From an uncultured Lachnospiraceae bacterium (GTDB lineage: Bacteria > Bacillota > Clostridia > Lachnospirales > Lachnospiraceae), in the NCBI GenBank assembly GCA_900319245.1, contig ONNQ01000014.1, forward strand, positions 1 through 64,000: DNA of 64,000 bases, in the 5' to 3' direction. A program made the position numbers and the translations under genes. Positions 45,708 through 54,127 of the stretch are shown piece after piece. Within the stretch, counting starts at the first letter, position 1. Every line of letters begins with the position of its first letter. The notes beneath the pieces are model-generated. The model ran no database searches. It had not been told where the DNA came from and saw only the letters and a list, made by a program, of their open reading frames with translations.

Positions 45708-46934
45708 ATGGAACAGAATGAGAAAATGACACTGGCAGGATTTGAAGAGGCATGTGAGGCGGTGGCGAAGGTCACGCTGGATACGTCGCTGATCTATTCT
45801 GATTATTTTAGTGAGATGACCGGCGGAAAGGTTTACTTAAAGCCCGAGAACCGGCAGAGAACCGGCGCCTACAAGGTGAGAGGCGCCTATTACAAGATCA
45901 GCACGCTCAGCGATGAGGAGAGAAGCCACGGCCTGATCACCGCATCGGCCGGCAACCACGCACAGGGCGTCGCATATGCGGCCAAGCAGTTTGGGGCCAA
46001 AGCCGTCATTGTCATGCCGACGACGACGCCGCTCATCAAGGTCAATCGCACCAAGGCGCTCGGCGCGGAAGTGGTTCTTTATGGCGACGTATACGATGAG
46101 GCGTGCGCGCACGCGTATGAACTCGCGGCAGAGAAGGGATACACCTTCATCCATCCCTTCGACGATCTGGACGTAGCCACCGGACAGGGAACGATCGCGA
46201 TGGAGATCGTAAAGGATCTGCCCCTTGTGGACATTGTGCTGGTGCCTGTGGGCGGCGGCGGACTCGCGACAGGCGTATCCACGCTGGCCAAGATGCTCAA
46301 GCCCAATATTAAGGTCATCGGCGCGGAGCCCGAAGGCGCGGCCTGCCTCAAGGCCTCTCTGGAAGCGGGGCACGTGGTGACAGTCCCCCAGATCAATACG
46401 ATCGCGGACGGCACAGCCGTCAAGACGCCCGGCGAGAAGATTTTCCCTTATCTCCAGGAAAATCTGGACGACGTGATCACCGTATCCGACGCGGAGCTGG
46501 TTGTCTCCTTCCTTGATATGGTGGAAAATCACAAGATGATTGTGGAAAACTCAGGCCTTCTGAGCGTCGCGGCCCTCAAGCATATCGACTGCAGGGGCAA
46601 AAAAGTCGTCTCCGTCCTCAGCGGCGGCAATATGGACGTCATCACCATGTCGAGCGTGGTGCAGCAGGGACTCATTATGAAAGACAGGATCTTTACGATT
46701 TCGGTGCTTCTCCCCGACAAGCCGGGTGAGCTGCACAGGGTCTCCGGGATCATCGCGGAAGTCAACGGCAATGTGATCAAGCTCGAGCACAACCAGTTCG
46801 TCTCCATCAACCGCAATGCGGCGGTGGAACTGAAAATCACATTGGAAGCTTTTGGCACCGAGCACAAGCAGCAGATCATCCAGGCGCTCGCCGATCACGG
46901 TTATACAGTCAGACAGGTGCATGTCAATATCTGA
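45708..46934 (+). CDS. ilvA: Threonine ammonia-lyase (threonine dehydratase) with ACT domain
   Basis: PLP enzyme converting threonine to 2-oxobutyrate, the entry to isoleucine synthesis. The Schiff-base lysine is K56 in GAYKVRGA, and the phosphate loop is VGGGGLATG at about residue 180. The C-terminal about 80 residues (FTISVLLPDKPGELHRV) form one ACT-like domain. With 408 residues and one regulatory domain it resembles the shorter IlvA/TdcB class. ilvBN lie 15 kb downstream on the same strand. Confidence 0.9.
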   Translation: MEQNEKMTLAGFEEACEAVAKVTLDTSLIYSDYFSEMTGGKVYLKPENRQRTGAYKVRGAYYKISTLSDEERSHGLITASAGNHAQGVAYAAKQFGAKAVIVMPTTTPLIKVNRTKALGAEVVLYGDVYDEACAHAYELAAEKGYTFIHPFDDLDVATGQGTIAMEIVKDLPLVDIVLVPVGGGGLATGVSTLAKMLKPNIKVIGAEPEGAACLKASLEAGHVVTVPQINTIADGTAVKTPGEKIFPYLQENLDDVITVSDAELVVSFLDMVENHKMIVENSGLLSVAALKHIDCRGKKVVSVLSGGNMDVITMSSVVQQGLIMKDRIFTISVLLPDKPGELHRVSGIIAEVNGNVIKLEHNQFVSINRNAAVELKITLEAFGTEHKQQIIQALADHGYTVRQVHVNI

Positions 46935-46980
46935 TGCCCGGCCCGGGCCGGCGTAGTACAATTCCCGGGACAGGAAGGAA

Positions 46981-48048
46981 ATGGGCGGAACGGATCAGGA
47001 AAAACCAAGCTCCCATAAAGGGGCGGTTTTCTACTATGTCAATATCATCTTTCTGTGTGCGATCACAGCGCTGTCCCTCGCGGCAGCCGTGATCCTCTTC
47101 GTGCGCCTCGAAAGGCTCAGGAGCGAGAAAGAAGTCAAGGGGACCGTCTATACGGACGCCCAGATCGAGAAGATCAAATATGCGGCCATGGAGACGGAGA
47201 AAAACCGGCTCCTTCTGGATATCCAGTCCTCCTTTGAATCGGGCAAGAGCACGATCTCGATGCTGCGGGACCTGTTCCCCGGCGATCTCGTCGTCATGTG
47301 GGAGGGCCGCTATTACTTCTATCCGGTCAACCGGAGTCTGGCCGAGAATATATTCGACGAGTCCGATTTTTCCCTCGGCGAACATGGCTTTATGGAGTAC
47401 AAGGGCGAGAATGAAGATGTAGTGGTGAGCAGAGGTATTGACGTCTCCTCCCTCAACGGGGAGATCGACTGGGAGAAGGTCTCAGAGGATCGGATCGCTT
47501 TCGCAATGCTGCGGGCGGCCCTGCGGGATGCGGACGGAAATCTGGTGCAGGATGAGCGCTTCCAGGAGAACATGAGCGGCGCCAAGTCCGCGGGACTTCA
47601 CACGGGATGCTATGTGGACCTGGATGCGGACAGCGCGGAGGCGGCCGAAGAGATCGCCGATTTCGTGCTCAGCCATTTGACGCTCAGTCAGCAGGAAATG
47701 GGCGCGCCGGTCGCGGTGCGGGTGCAGATTCCCGACCACACGAGTTCTCTGAGCGGACAGACCAGGGAGGAGTGGACAAGGAGCGTCAGAGCCTTCTGTG
47801 CCAAAATACAGAAAGCCGGCTACGAGCCCGTCATATACGCCAATACCGCCGCGTTCTATATGCTGCTCAACATGGATGAGCTGGAAAAGTACGGCAAATG
47901 GATCGCGGACTACGGCGATTACCTCTATTTTCCCTACCAGTTCGACTGCTGGCAGTACAGCCTCAAAGGCACTGTGGAGGGAATAGAAGGAGACGTGAGC
48001 CTGGATCTGCGCGTCCATACACGCACCGACGAGGAAATAAAAGAGTAA
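46981..48048 (+). CDS. Membrane-anchored GH25-like protein with altered catalytic site
   Basis: 355 residues. A membrane helix at about 16-42 is followed by a coiled linker (45-90) and a glycosyl hydrolase family 25 fold from about 148 to 343. Family landmarks are RGIDVSSLNGEIDW, FAMLRAALRD, AKSAGLHTGCYV, EPVIYAN and the FDCWQYS--GIEGDVSLDL ending. The first catalytic aspartate (D154) is kept. The second site, normally D-x-E after PVAL/PVVF, reads R247-V248-Q249 (PVAVRVQIP), so muramidase activity is doubtful. GGAAGG is close to the ATG. It may be a wall-binding protein rather than an enzyme. Length and topology are unusual for GH25. Confidence 0.75.
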   Translation: MGGTDQEKPSSHKGAVFYYVNIIFLCAITALSLAAAVILFVRLERLRSEKEVKGTVYTDAQIEKIKYAAMETEKNRLLLDIQSSFESGKSTISMLRDLFPGDLVVMWEGRYYFYPVNRSLAENIFDESDFSLGEHGFMEYKGENEDVVVSRGIDVSSLNGEIDWEKVSEDRIAFAMLRAALRDADGNLVQDERFQENMSGAKSAGLHTGCYVDLDADSAEAAEEIADFVLSHLTLSQQEMGAPVAVRVQIPDHTSSLSGQTREEWTRSVRAFCAKIQKAGYEPVIYANTAAFYMLLNMDELEKYGKWIADYGDYLYFPYQFDCWQYSLKGTVEGIEGDVSLDLRVHTRTDEEIKE

Positions 48049-48059
48049 AGAAAAAAAGC

Positions 48060-48088
48060 TTGACACCCGGACTGCCTGCATGTATCAT
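48060..48088 (+). promoter_or_regulatory. Sigma-A promoter for ylxM
   Basis: Perfect TTGACA (48060-48065), a 17-bp spacer and TATCAT (48083-48088). The predicted start (48094-48099) coincides with or nearly touches the ylxM ATG. Confidence 0.75.
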
Positions 48089-48098
48089 AATGCAGGTG

Positions 48099-48443
48099 AT
48101 GGAAAAAATCGTTGAACAGGGCCTTTTATATGATTTCTACGGATCCCTCCTCACCAGGCATCAGCAGGAGATCTACGAGAAGGTCGTCTATGAAAACTTA
48201 TCATTGAATGAGGTCGCCGAGACAGAGGGCGTGAGCAAGCAGGCGGTGCATGATCTGGTGAGACGCTGCACGATCATCATGCGCGGCTATGAGGAAAAGC
48301 TCGGCATGATCCGCCGCTTTGGCAAGATCCGCGAGGCCGCGGAGAGACTCAAGCTTCTTGCGGGTTCGGGAGAGATTCCGGCAGAGCAATCCGCGCTTAT
48401 ATTAAAGACGGCGGAGGAAATCTTGAAGGATCTCGAGTCCTGA
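48099..48443 (+). CDS. ylxM: YlxM/p13-like DNA-binding protein of the SRP operon
   Basis: UPF0122-family protein, 114 residues, with a sigma-70-like helix-turn-helix (LSLNEVAETEGVSKQAVHDL). It is encoded directly upstream of ffh as in most Firmicutes and is thought to modulate SRP assembly. The frame is open from 47898, but that part overlaps the GH25-like gene. The ATG at 48099 begins MEKIVEQGLLYDFYG, as in relatives. The promoter -10 ends ten bases before this ATG, so the message is probably leaderless or nearly so. Confidence 0.88.
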   Translation: MEKIVEQGLLYDFYGSLLTRHQQEIYEKVVYENLSLNEVAETEGVSKQAVHDLVRRCTIIMRGYEEKLGMIRRFGKIREAAERLKLLAGSGEIPAEQSALILKTAEEILKDLES

Positions 48444-48530
48444 TCAGAGCCTTTAACCGTTTGACGTCAGACGGCATCACAATTTGCCGTACGGGTGCAT
48501 ACAGGCGCACAAGATACGAGGATCATCTTT

Positions 48531-49940
48531 ATGGCATTTGACAGCTTAACAGATAAGCTAAACAGCATATTTAACAAACTGAGCGGCAAGGGCAAGCTCA
48601 CAGAGAGCGACGTCAAGACCGCGATGCGGGAAGTCAAGATGGCGCTTCTGGAAGCGGACGTCAACTTCAAGGTTGTCAAACAGTTTGTGAACGCCGTGCA
48701 GGAAAGAGCAGTCGGTGAAGAGGTCATGAACGGCCTCAATCCCGCCCAGATGGTGATCAAGATCGTCAACGAAGAGATGACGACCCTGATGGGAAGCGAG
48801 ACGACCGAGCTTGCGCTGCAGCCCGGCAAGCAGATGACCGTCGTGATGATGGTCGGTCTGCAGGGTGCAGGTAAGACGACGACCGCTGCCAAGATCGCCG
48901 GCAAGTTCAAGCAGAAGGGCAAGAAGCCCCTGCTTGTTGCACTGGATATCTACCGCCCCGCAGCGATCAAACAGCTGCAGGTCAACGGAGAGAAGCAGGG
49001 CGTGGAAGTCTTCACAATGGGAGACAGACACGATCCGGCGGATATCGTCAAGGCCGCCATCGAGCATGCGGCCAAGAACAAAGAAAACCTGGTTATTCTG
49101 GATACCGCAGGCCGTCTGCAGATCGATGAATCGATGATGCAGGAGCTGGAGAACATCAAGAAGGCGGTGACCGTCCACCAGACAATACTGGTCGTCGACG
49201 CGATGACCGGTCAGGAGGCCGTCAATGTGGCCAAGACCTTCGACGAGAAGGTCGGCGTCGACGGCGTGATCCTGTCCAAGATGGACGGCGACACCCGAGG
49301 CGGTGCGGCGCTTTCCATCAAGGCTGTCACCGGAAAGCCGATCCTCTACGTCGGTATGGGCGAGAAGCTCTCGGATCTCGAGCAGTTCTATCCCGACCGT
49401 ATGGCAGGCAGGATCCTGGGCATGGGCGACGTCCTCACCCTCATCGACAAGGCCCAGCAGGCGCTGGACAAGCAGGATGAGCAGGACAGCAAGGACATGG
49501 TCTCCCATCTCAAGAAGGGGAAGTTCGATTTCAACGACTACCTCAACAGCCTCAAGCAGATGCGCAAGATGGGCGGACTCTCCAGCATTCTCGGCATGAT
49601 GCCCGGTATGGGGATCAGCAAGGACCAGCTGGAAAATGTGATCGATGAAAAGCAGCTGAAGCGCACCGAGGCGATCGTCCTGAGCATGACGCCCGAGGAG
49701 CGCATGAATCCCAAGCTCCTGACGCCCCAGAGAAAGTACAGAATCGCCAAGGGATCCGGCAATGACATCGCGGATGTCAACCGCTTTATCAAGAGCTTCA
49801 ACCAGATGTCCAAGGTCATGAAGCAGGCCGGCGGCAAGAAGGGAAAGCGGCGCAGAAACGCCAATCCTTTCGGCGGCATGGGCGGCATGGGAGGCTTCGG
49901 CGGTATGGGCGGACGAAGAGGTGGAGGATTCCCCTTCTAA
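48531..49940 (+). CDS. ffh: Signal recognition particle protein Ffh
   Basis: GTPase that binds signal sequences and SRP RNA. The NG domain has GLQGAGKTTTAAKIA, DTAGR and TKMDG-like SKMDGDTRGGA. The Met-rich M domain covers about residues 300-440. The tail is Gly/Met-rich (repeated GGMGG) and ends FPF. The start is the ATG at 48531 (MAFDSLTDKLNSIF), with GAGGATC upstream, giving 469 residues; an upstream in-frame ATG at 48495 is not conserved. Followed by rpsP. Confidence 0.96.
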   Translation: MAFDSLTDKLNSIFNKLSGKGKLTESDVKTAMREVKMALLEADVNFKVVKQFVNAVQERAVGEEVMNGLNPAQMVIKIVNEEMTTLMGSETTELALQPGKQMTVVMMVGLQGAGKTTTAAKIAGKFKQKGKKPLLVALDIYRPAAIKQLQVNGEKQGVEVFTMGDRHDPADIVKAAIEHAAKNKENLVILDTAGRLQIDESMMQELENIKKAVTVHQTILVVDAMTGQEAVNVAKTFDEKVGVDGVILSKMDGDTRGGAALSIKAVTGKPILYVGMGEKLSDLEQFYPDRMAGRILGMGDVLTLIDKAQQALDKQDEQDSKDMVSHLKKGKFDFNDYLNSLKQMRKMGGLSSILGMMPGMGISKDQLENVIDEKQLKRTEAIVLSMTPEERMNPKLLTPQRKYRIAKGSGNDIADVNRFIKSFNQMSKVMKQAGGKKGKRRRNANPFGGMGGMGGFGGMGGRRGGGFPF

Positions 49941-49985
49941 GCCCCTGATACAAGTATGAATCAGATGTAATTCTGTTCAAAATAT

Positions 49986-50018
49986 TGTGTCCCTTTTGAT
50001 CAGTCAAGGGCAGACACA
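49986..50018 (+). other. Hairpin in the rpsP leader
   Basis: TGTGTC (49986-49991) pairs with GACACA (50013-50018), enclosing CC/GG and TT/AA pairs. No T-run follows. It may be a processing or regulatory hairpin ahead of the S16 message. Confidence 0.35.
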
Positions 50019-50062
50019 CCCAATTCAAATCGCAAACAATTACTAAGGAGGAAACTAAAGTC

Positions 50063-50305
50063 ATGGCAGTAAAGATCAGATTAAAGAGAATCGGCGAGAA
50101 GAAGGTACCTATGTACAGAATCGTGGTAGCAGAGGCTTCCACACCCAGAAACGGCAGAGCCATCGAGGAGATCGGTACCTACAATCCCAATACAGATCCC
50201 GCAGCCGTAAAGGTTGACATCGAGGCAGCGAAGAAGTGGATCGCCAACGGTGCACAGCCCACTACTGTTGTCAAGAAGCTGTTCAAACAGGCCGGCCTTA
50301 AATAA
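50063..50305 (+). CDS. rpsP: 30S ribosomal protein S16
   Basis: 80-residue small-subunit protein with the typical start [21 protein letters not shown] and DYNPxx-like YNPNTDP segment. AAGGAGG lies before the ATG. It heads the rpsP-khpA-rimM-trmD-rplS set. Confidence 0.97.
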   Translation: MAVKIRLKRIGEKKVPMYRIVVAEASTPRNGRAIEEIGTYNPNTDPAAVKVDIEAAKKWIANGAQPTTVVKKLFKQAGLK

Positions 50306-50358
50306 TCGATCAGTTCACTGATCGCTATGTTCGGACCTGACAGTCGGAAGGAATATTT

Positions 50359-50586
50359 ATGAGAGAATTAGTTGAATTGATCGCCAAGGCGCTTGTCGAT
50401 CATCCCGATGAAGTTGTCGTCACGCAGACGCAGGAGGGCAAGAACATCCGGATACAGCTTCATGTCGCACCTTCTGACATGGGCAAAGTCATTGGCAAAC
50501 AGGGCAGGATCGCAAAGGCCATCCGCTCCGTTGTCAAGGCCGCAGCTTCCAGAGATGATATCAGAGTGGATGTTGACATCGACTGA
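50359..50586 (+). CDS. khpA: KH-domain RNA-binding protein KhpA (YlqC)
   Basis: 75-residue single KH domain with the GxxG loop in IGKQGRIAKAIR. It binds RNA as a dimer, often with KhpB, and affects elongation/division balance in Firmicutes. GGAAGGAA precedes the ATG. A CGATCAG/CTGATCG hairpin (50307-50324) separates it from rpsP. Confidence 0.93.
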   Translation: MRELVELIAKALVDHPDEVVVTQTQEGKNIRIQLHVAPSDMGKVIGKQGRIAKAIRSVVKAAASRDDIRVDVDID

Positions 50587-50610
50587 GCAGCCGATTGAAT
50601 AGTTATAAAG

Positions 50611-50640
50611 GGCGGCAGCGAGTATCGCTGCCGTCATTTT
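50611..50640 (+). terminator. Hairpin between khpA and rimM (weak terminator)
   Basis: CGGCAGCG and CGCTGCCG form a perfect 8-bp stem with an AGTAT loop, followed by TCATTTT. It ends just before the rimM ribosome binding site, so partial termination is possible. Confidence 0.6.
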
Positions 50641-50655
50641 GTATGGAGAGTAAGC

Positions 50656-51168
50656 ATGGTTTCTAAATTTCGAGTAGGCGTGATCGCAAGCACCCACGGA
50701 CTTCGCGGCGAAGTCAAGGTCTTTCCCACGACTGACGAGCCGGCAAGATTTCTTGATCTGGAGCAGGTCATTCTGGACACCGGCAGGGAGGAGAGAACGC
50801 TCAAGATCCGCAGCGTCAAATTCTTTAAAAAGTTTGTCATCCTGGGCTTCGTCGGCATGGACAGGATCGAGGATGTGGAGCGCCTCAAGGGCGCGGAGCT
50901 TCTGATCCCCAGAGAGGATGCGTACCCGCTCGAAGAGGGGGAGTATTTCATTCCCGATCTGATTGGACTCAAAGTCAAGACGGACGACGGAAGAGAGCTG
51001 GGGACCATTGTGGATGTGATCGAGACCGGCGCCAACAACGTGTATGATGTGTGCGATGAGAACGGAAAGCATATTTTGATCCCTGCGATCCCGGACTGTA
51101 TACTGGATGTCCGCATCGAAGAGGGAGATATGACCGTTCACCTTCTTCCCGGTCTGGAGAACCTGTAA
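50656..51168 (+). CDS. rimM: Ribosome maturation factor RimM
   Basis: 170 residues. It binds S19 and helps 16S 3'-domain maturation. The N-terminal barrel begins FRVGVIASTHGLRGEVKV. The C-terminal PRC barrel contains YFIPDLIGLKV and the closing ILIPAIPDCILDVRIEEG. GGAGAG is upstream of the ATG. trmD starts two bases after the stop. Confidence 0.95.
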   Translation: MVSKFRVGVIASTHGLRGEVKVFPTTDEPARFLDLEQVILDTGREERTLKIRSVKFFKKFVILGFVGMDRIEDVERLKGAELLIPREDAYPLEEGEYFIPDLIGLKVKTDDGRELGTIVDVIETGANNVYDVCDENGKHILIPAIPDCILDVRIEEGDMTVHLLPGLENL

Positions 51169-51169
51169 T

Positions 51170-51904
51170 ATGAATTTTCATGTATTAACCCTGTTTCCGG
51201 AGATGATCGAGCAGGGACTCTCGACGAGCATCACCGGAAGAGCGATGAATAAGGGCCTTGTGGGTCTTCATGCTGTCAACATTCGTGACTACGCGGCCAA
51301 CAAGCACAAGAAAGTGGATGACTATACCTATGGCGGAGGCGCAGGGATGCTGATGCAGGCCCAGCCGGTCTACGACGCCTGCATGGCGGTGCAGGGCGGC
51401 CTTACAAAGCCGGCCCGCGTCGTCTATATGACGCCCCAGGGCAGTATTTTCAACCAGGACAAGGCCAAGGAGTTTGCACAGGAAGAGGACCTGATCATTC
51501 TGTGCGGGCACTATGAGGGCATCGACGAGAGAGTCCTCGAAGAAGTGGTGACGGATGAGATCTCCATCGGGGACTATGTTTTGACAGGTGGAGAGCTGCC
51601 TGCCATGGTCGTGATCGATACGATTTCCCGACTGATCCCCGGCGTCCTGGGCAACGGCGTATCCGCGGATACGGATTCGTTTATGAACGGCCTTCTGGAA
51701 TATCCCCAGTATTCAAGGCCGGAGGTCTGGAGGGACAAGGCTGTGCCGCCGGTCCTTCTTTCCGGCGACCATGCCAAAGTAGACCTCTGGAGAAAGCAGC
51801 AGTCGCTTGTAAGGACCAAAGAGAGGCGTCCGGACCTGTATGAGAAATATATGGAAGAGCACCCCGACGCAGAAAAGATTTTCAAGGAAAAAAAGCGCAG
51901 ATAA
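51170..51904 (+). CDS. trmD: tRNA (guanine37-N1)-methyltransferase TrmD
   Basis: SPOUT-class SAM methyltransferase making m1G37, which prevents frameshifting. It has MNFHVLTLFPEM at the start, YGGGAGMLM and the trefoil-knot sequence ISIGDYVLTGGELPAMV. 244 residues ending in a basic tail. The start is tightly spaced to rimM, suggesting coupling. Confidence 0.96.
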   Translation: MNFHVLTLFPEMIEQGLSTSITGRAMNKGLVGLHAVNIRDYAANKHKKVDDYTYGGGAGMLMQAQPVYDACMAVQGGLTKPARVVYMTPQGSIFNQDKAKEFAQEEDLIILCGHYEGIDERVLEEVVTDEISIGDYVLTGGELPAMVVIDTISRLIPGVLGNGVSADTDSFMNGLLEYPQYSRPEVWRDKAVPPVLLSGDHAKVDLWRKQQSLVRTKERRPDLYEKYMEEHPDAEKIFKEKKRR

Positions 51905-51912
51905 TTTTTCCC

Positions 51913-51941
51913 TTGCATATATAGAACAGGTGTGGTAAATT
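51913..51941 (+). promoter_or_regulatory. Promoter for rplS
   Basis: TTGCAT at 51913-51918, a 17-bp spacer and TAAATT at 51936-51941 with an upstream TG giving an extended -10. It would allow L19 expression independent of trmD. Confidence 0.6.
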
Positions 51942-51991
51942 ATTCATGTTGCTTTTAAGGCACAAGTCCCAATCATTCGAAGATGGTCCGC

Positions 51992-52023
51992 TGCCGGATC
52001 CCGTCAGGCGGTGCATAGCGGCA
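51992..52023 (+). other. Hairpin in the rplS leader
   Basis: TGCCG (51992-51996) pairs with CGGCA (52019-52023) around a GC-rich loop, in a leader of about 105 bases. L19 leaders with autoregulatory structure are known in Firmicutes; the match here is by position only. Confidence 0.35.
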
Positions 52024-52054
52024 AGAACGTCCACAATAAAAAGGAGAATAGAAA

Positions 52055-52408
52055 ATGAACTTCGAAATCATCAAGGAACTCGAGAAAGAACAGCTTAAGG
52101 ACAACGCACCTTCCTTTAACGTAGGCGATACCGTTCGCGTACACAACAGAATCAAGGAAGGCAACCGTGAAAGAGTACAGATTTTTGAGGGAACTGTCCT
52201 CAAGATCCAGGGCGGCGGCCCCAGAACTACTTTTACAGTCCGCAAGGAATCCAGCGGCATCGGTGTTGAGAAGACATGGCCCCTGCACAGCCCCAACGTT
52301 GAGAAGGTGGATGTGGTCAGACGTGGTAAAGTCAGAAGAGCGAAACTCAACTACCTCCGCAAGCTGAGCGGCAAGAAGGCCAAGGTAAAGGCACTGAACG
52401 ACCGCTGA
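52055..52408 (+). CDS. rplS: 50S ribosomal protein L19
   Basis: 117-residue large-subunit protein. [26 protein letters not shown] and the [18 protein letters not shown] ending are typical. AAAAGGAG precedes the ATG. It has its own promoter and a strong terminator. Confidence 0.97.
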   Translation: MNFEIIKELEKEQLKDNAPSFNVGDTVRVHNRIKEGNRERVQIFEGTVLKIQGGGPRTTFTVRKESSGIGVEKTWPLHSPNVEKVDVVRRGKVRRAKLNYLRKLSGKKAKVKALNDR

Positions 52409-52430
52409 TCACGGGTACGAGATTACATGA

Positions 52431-52465
52431 ATGCCGCACTGTGAATGCAGTGCGGCATCTTTTTT
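52431..52465 (+). terminator. Terminator of rplS
   Basis: ATGCCGCACTG (52431-52441), loop TGAATG, CAGTGCGGCAT (52448-52458), then CTTTTTT. A perfect 11-bp stem. Confidence 0.95.
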
Positions 52466-52528
52466 ACCACTCTTTTGACATTTTTTTACGAAAAGAGATG
52501 CTATCAACGAGCGAAAGGAAGACGGTGC

Positions 52529-53413
52529 ATGGATTATCAGTGGTATCCCGGGCATATGACCAAGGCCCGCAGGATGATGCAGGAGAATATCGGGCTGGTG
52601 GATCTTGTGATCGAGCTTTGCGACGCGAGGATTCCGCTCTCCAGCCGCAATCCCGATATTGACGCGCTGGCACAGAATAAGGCAAGGATCCTTTTGATGA
52701 CGAAGGCGGATATGGCAGATCCGGCCCGCACAGCACTATTCCAGCGATATTTTGAAGAAAAGGGATTCATGGTGATCCCGATCGACGCAAGGACCAGAAA
52801 GGCCAACGAGAAAATCCGCGCGTATGTGGAAAAGGCCTGCGCGGCGAAGCGGGAGAGAGATAGAAGAAGAGGGATCATAGGAAGACCCCTGCGTGCGATG
52901 GTCGTCGGAATCCCCAATGTGGGCAAGTCCACCTTTATCAATTCCTTTGCCGGCAAGGCGAGCGCCAAGACGGGCAACAAGCCCGGCGTGACCCGCGGCA
53001 AGCAGTGGATCCGCCTCAACAAGAACCTGGAACTTCTGGACACGCCCGGGATTTTGTGGCCCCGCTTCGAGGACCGGCAGGTCGGCGTGCGTCTGGCCCT
53101 GACAGGCGCCATCCGCCAGGAACTACTGGAGGAGCAGGAGCTGTCGCTGGAACTTCTCGACTACCTGCAGAAGGAGTACCCGGCACTTGTGACCGGCAAG
53201 TACGCGCCGGCAGAAGGCGACGCGCAGTGGGAACTTCCAATGGACAACGCGGCGCTTCTTTCCAGGATCGCGCAGGCGAGAAATCTGCTCCGCACGGGCG
53301 GGGAGCCGGACTATCAAAGAGCGGCCAAGATGGTTCTGGACGACTTCAGAAATGGAAAGACCGGACGGATCACATTGGAAACGCCGCCGGCAGGAGGAAA
53401 TGATCGTGAGTGA
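52529..53413 (+). CDS. rbgA: Ribosome biogenesis GTPase RbgA (YlqF)
   Basis: Circularly permuted GTPase needed for late 50S assembly. The start is the ATG at 52529 (MDYQWYPGHMTKA, the family N-terminus), with AAAGGAAG upstream. Motif order is TKAD (G4), GIPNVGKST (G1), DTPG (G3). It has 294 residues with a C-terminal RNA-binding helix domain. The frame upstream of 52529 overlaps the region after the rplS terminator and is not coding. It overlaps lepB by eight bases. Confidence 0.94.
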   Translation: MDYQWYPGHMTKARRMMQENIGLVDLVIELCDARIPLSSRNPDIDALAQNKARILLMTKADMADPARTALFQRYFEEKGFMVIPIDARTRKANEKIRAYVEKACAAKRERDRRRGIIGRPLRAMVVGIPNVGKSTFINSFAGKASAKTGNKPGVTRGKQWIRLNKNLELLDTPGILWPRFEDRQVGVRLALTGAIRQELLEEQELSLELLDYLQKEYPALVTGKYAPAEGDAQWELPMDNAALLSRIAQARNLLRTGGEPDYQRAAKMVLDDFRNGKTGRITLETPPAGGNDRE

Positions 53414-53939
53414 CAAGATCAAGGGCCTTGTGTCCAATATTCTGTATATCGCATTTGTCCTTCTGTTTTCCTTTCTCATTGTCCGCTATGTCGGGCAAAG
53501 AACAGAGGTCATCGGCAGCTCCATGGTACCGACGCTGGAGGACGGCGATCAGCTGATCACAGACAAGATCTCGTACCGGTTCAGGGAGCCGGAACGGTTT
53601 GATATCATCGTATTTCCGCATCAACCTATGAATGAGTTTTATATTAAGCGCATCATAGGACTGCCGGGAGAGACCGTGGAGATCGAGGAGGACGGAACGA
53701 TCTATATTAACGGGGAGGTCCTTCCGGAAGAATACGGATATGGCGAAACAACGCCCCAGGAACTGACAGGGGAAGTCGTCCTTGGCGACGATGAATATTT
53801 TGTCCTGGGTGACAACAGGGAGATCAGTCTGGACAGCCGCTATGCGGAGGTGGGCAACATCCCCCGCTCGATCATCATCGGGCGCGCGTGGCTGCGGCTG
53901 TATCCATTTAGTGAATTTGGCCTTCTAACAGGCAAGTGA
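53406..53939 (+). CDS. lepB: Signal peptidase I
   Basis: Membrane-bound serine protease removing signal peptides. One N-terminal membrane helix (about residues 8-27). The catalytic serine is in GSSMVPTL and the catalytic lysine in IKRIIGLPGE. GDNREISLDSRYAEVG (box E) is intact. 177 residues. I prefer the GTG at 53406, eight bases after AGGAGG; an in-frame ATG at 53400 is only two bases from that site. Confidence 0.93.
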   Translation: MSDKIKGLVSNILYIAFVLLFSFLIVRYVGQRTEVIGSSMVPTLEDGDQLITDKISYRFREPERFDIIVFPHQPMNEFYIKRIIGLPGETVEIEEDGTIYINGEVLPEEYGYGETTPQELTGEVVLGDDEYFVLGDNREISLDSRYAEVGNIPRSIIIGRAWLRLYPFSEFGLLTGK

Positions 53940-53971
53940 CGCCGCATGACGTAAAATATGGATATGGGTCC

Positions 53972-54026
53972 AAACACAGCCAGTCCGGTAAGGTGGAAAA
54001 TCCGCCTTGACCGGGCTGTTTGTTTG
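53972..54026 (+). terminator. Terminator of lepB
   Basis: A long interrupted stem: ACAGCC/GGCTGT, CCGGT/ACCGG and AAGG/CCTT around a central loop, followed by TTGTTTG. It covers the ATG at 54020, so rnhB must start later. Confidence 0.8.
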
Positions 54027-54127
54027 CGCCTACACTGAAGAAAAGCCCGCGCTATAAGGCGCTTTTGTGTAGTGGGCCGCGCGGTGCGTACGATAGGGAA
54101 GATAAGAAGAAACATCCGGAGGCGGAC

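Noticed and set aside
46935..46955. GC-rich palindrome after ilvA as a terminator
   Set aside because: The stem is short (GCCCGG/CCGGGC) and no T-run follows; the next gene starts within 50 bases, so read-through is likely.
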